Assembly: GCA_037042915.1 (NCBI GenBank)
Contig: CM073203.1
Location: 248,001 to 312,000, forward strand
Origin: Auricularia sp. M13
Taxonomy: Eukaryota; Basidiomycota; Agaricomycetes; Auriculariales; Auriculariaceae
Direction of reading: 5' to 3'
Length of the DNA: 64,000 nucleotides
Position numbers and translations under genes: made by a program. Positions 63,928-64,000 of the stretch are shown here, piece after piece. The notes beneath the pieces are model-generated. The model was not told the DNA's origin. It worked only from the letters and a program-made list of their open reading frames with translations, and made no database searches. Numbering within the stretch: position 1 is the first letter of the stretch; each line of letters starts with the position of its first letter.

Positions 63928-64000
63928 CAGGCGAACGCAATGTAAGACGCTCCGGCGCCGTAGAGCTGGCTGTCGCTCCAGACGTCGATGTGCCAGTTCA
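63928..64000 (-). CDS. C-terminal end of a gene running off the window
   Basis: The last 23 codons read NWHIDVWSDSQLYG then AGASYIAFA and the stop TGA (complement of 63928-63930). The composition is protein-like and the ending is clean, but the fragment is too short to name. Confidence 0.4.

Noticed and set aside
1-64000. Bacterial features (operons, ribosome-binding sites, attachment sites)
   Set aside because: Spliced genes, eukaryotic gene families and fungal-type transposons show this is nuclear eukaryotic DNA.

Overview
The window looks like a stretch of an Agaricomycete (mushroom-forming or wood-decay basidiomycete) nuclear genome. Its genes carry many short GT-AG introns of about 40-70 nt. 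They include basidiomycete-type P450s, plant-cell-wall glycoside hydrolases, a PDAT-type acyltransferase, Tim50, cornichon/Erv14, a LITAF-domain protein and Cmc4. About half of the window consists of transposable elements, several nested inside one another. All calls come from reading the sequence; no database search was run.

Layout. 1-9.7 kb: a Ty3/gypsy-type retrotransposon on the minus strand. Gag-protease and Pol overlap by four bases at a GGGTTTT slippery site, the gag frame stays open far upstream of its first ATG, and an opposite-strand knuckle-bearing ORF lies at the left edge. 9.77-10.64 kb: a pogo-like non-autonomous DNA transposon with a second MITE nested in it. 10.7-13.6 kb: phospholipid:diacylglycerol acyltransferase. 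13.7-14.7 kb: weak F-box-like gene. 15.4-18.3 kb: disrupted GH5-like gene. 18.5-22.1 kb: minus-strand P450 with a tRNA-derived SINE in its first intron and a P450 tail remnant behind it. 23.1-24.5 kb: GH88/GH105-like hydrolase. 24.7-26.8 kb: TIM50. 27.4-29.5 kb: a second P450, inverted relative to the first.

30.0-42.8 kb: a minus-strand non-LTR retrotransposon (LINE) ending in a 38-nt poly(T)/poly(A) tract. It is split by a 5.6-kb chromodomain-bearing Ty3/gypsy element (near-identical 284/283-bp LTRs, 5-bp target duplication, self-priming-type primer site) and by a 1,024-bp solo LTR (5-bp target duplication). 42.8-50.2 kb: a spliced gene with a C-terminal CCHC knuckle, a small Cys-rich gene, and poorly understood sequence. 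A 10-bp direct repeat at 30,008 and 50,178 raises the possibility that the whole 20-kb block is one composite insertion.

50.2-64 kb: a diverged hairpin repeat, a secreted protein of unknown function (52.0-54.5 kb), ERV14/cornichon, a LITAF-domain protein, CMC4, an unknown conserved-looking six-exon gene (61.0-62.7 kb), and the last codons of a gene entering from the right edge.

The cellular genes do not form a pathway; they are ordinary interspersed eukaryotic genes. The two P450s and the two secreted hydrolases fit a saprotrophic or wood-decay lifestyle. The most informative content is transposon biology: nested insertions with precise boundaries, a probable frameshift signal, a self-priming signature, and a spliced gene with a gag-like zinc knuckle.
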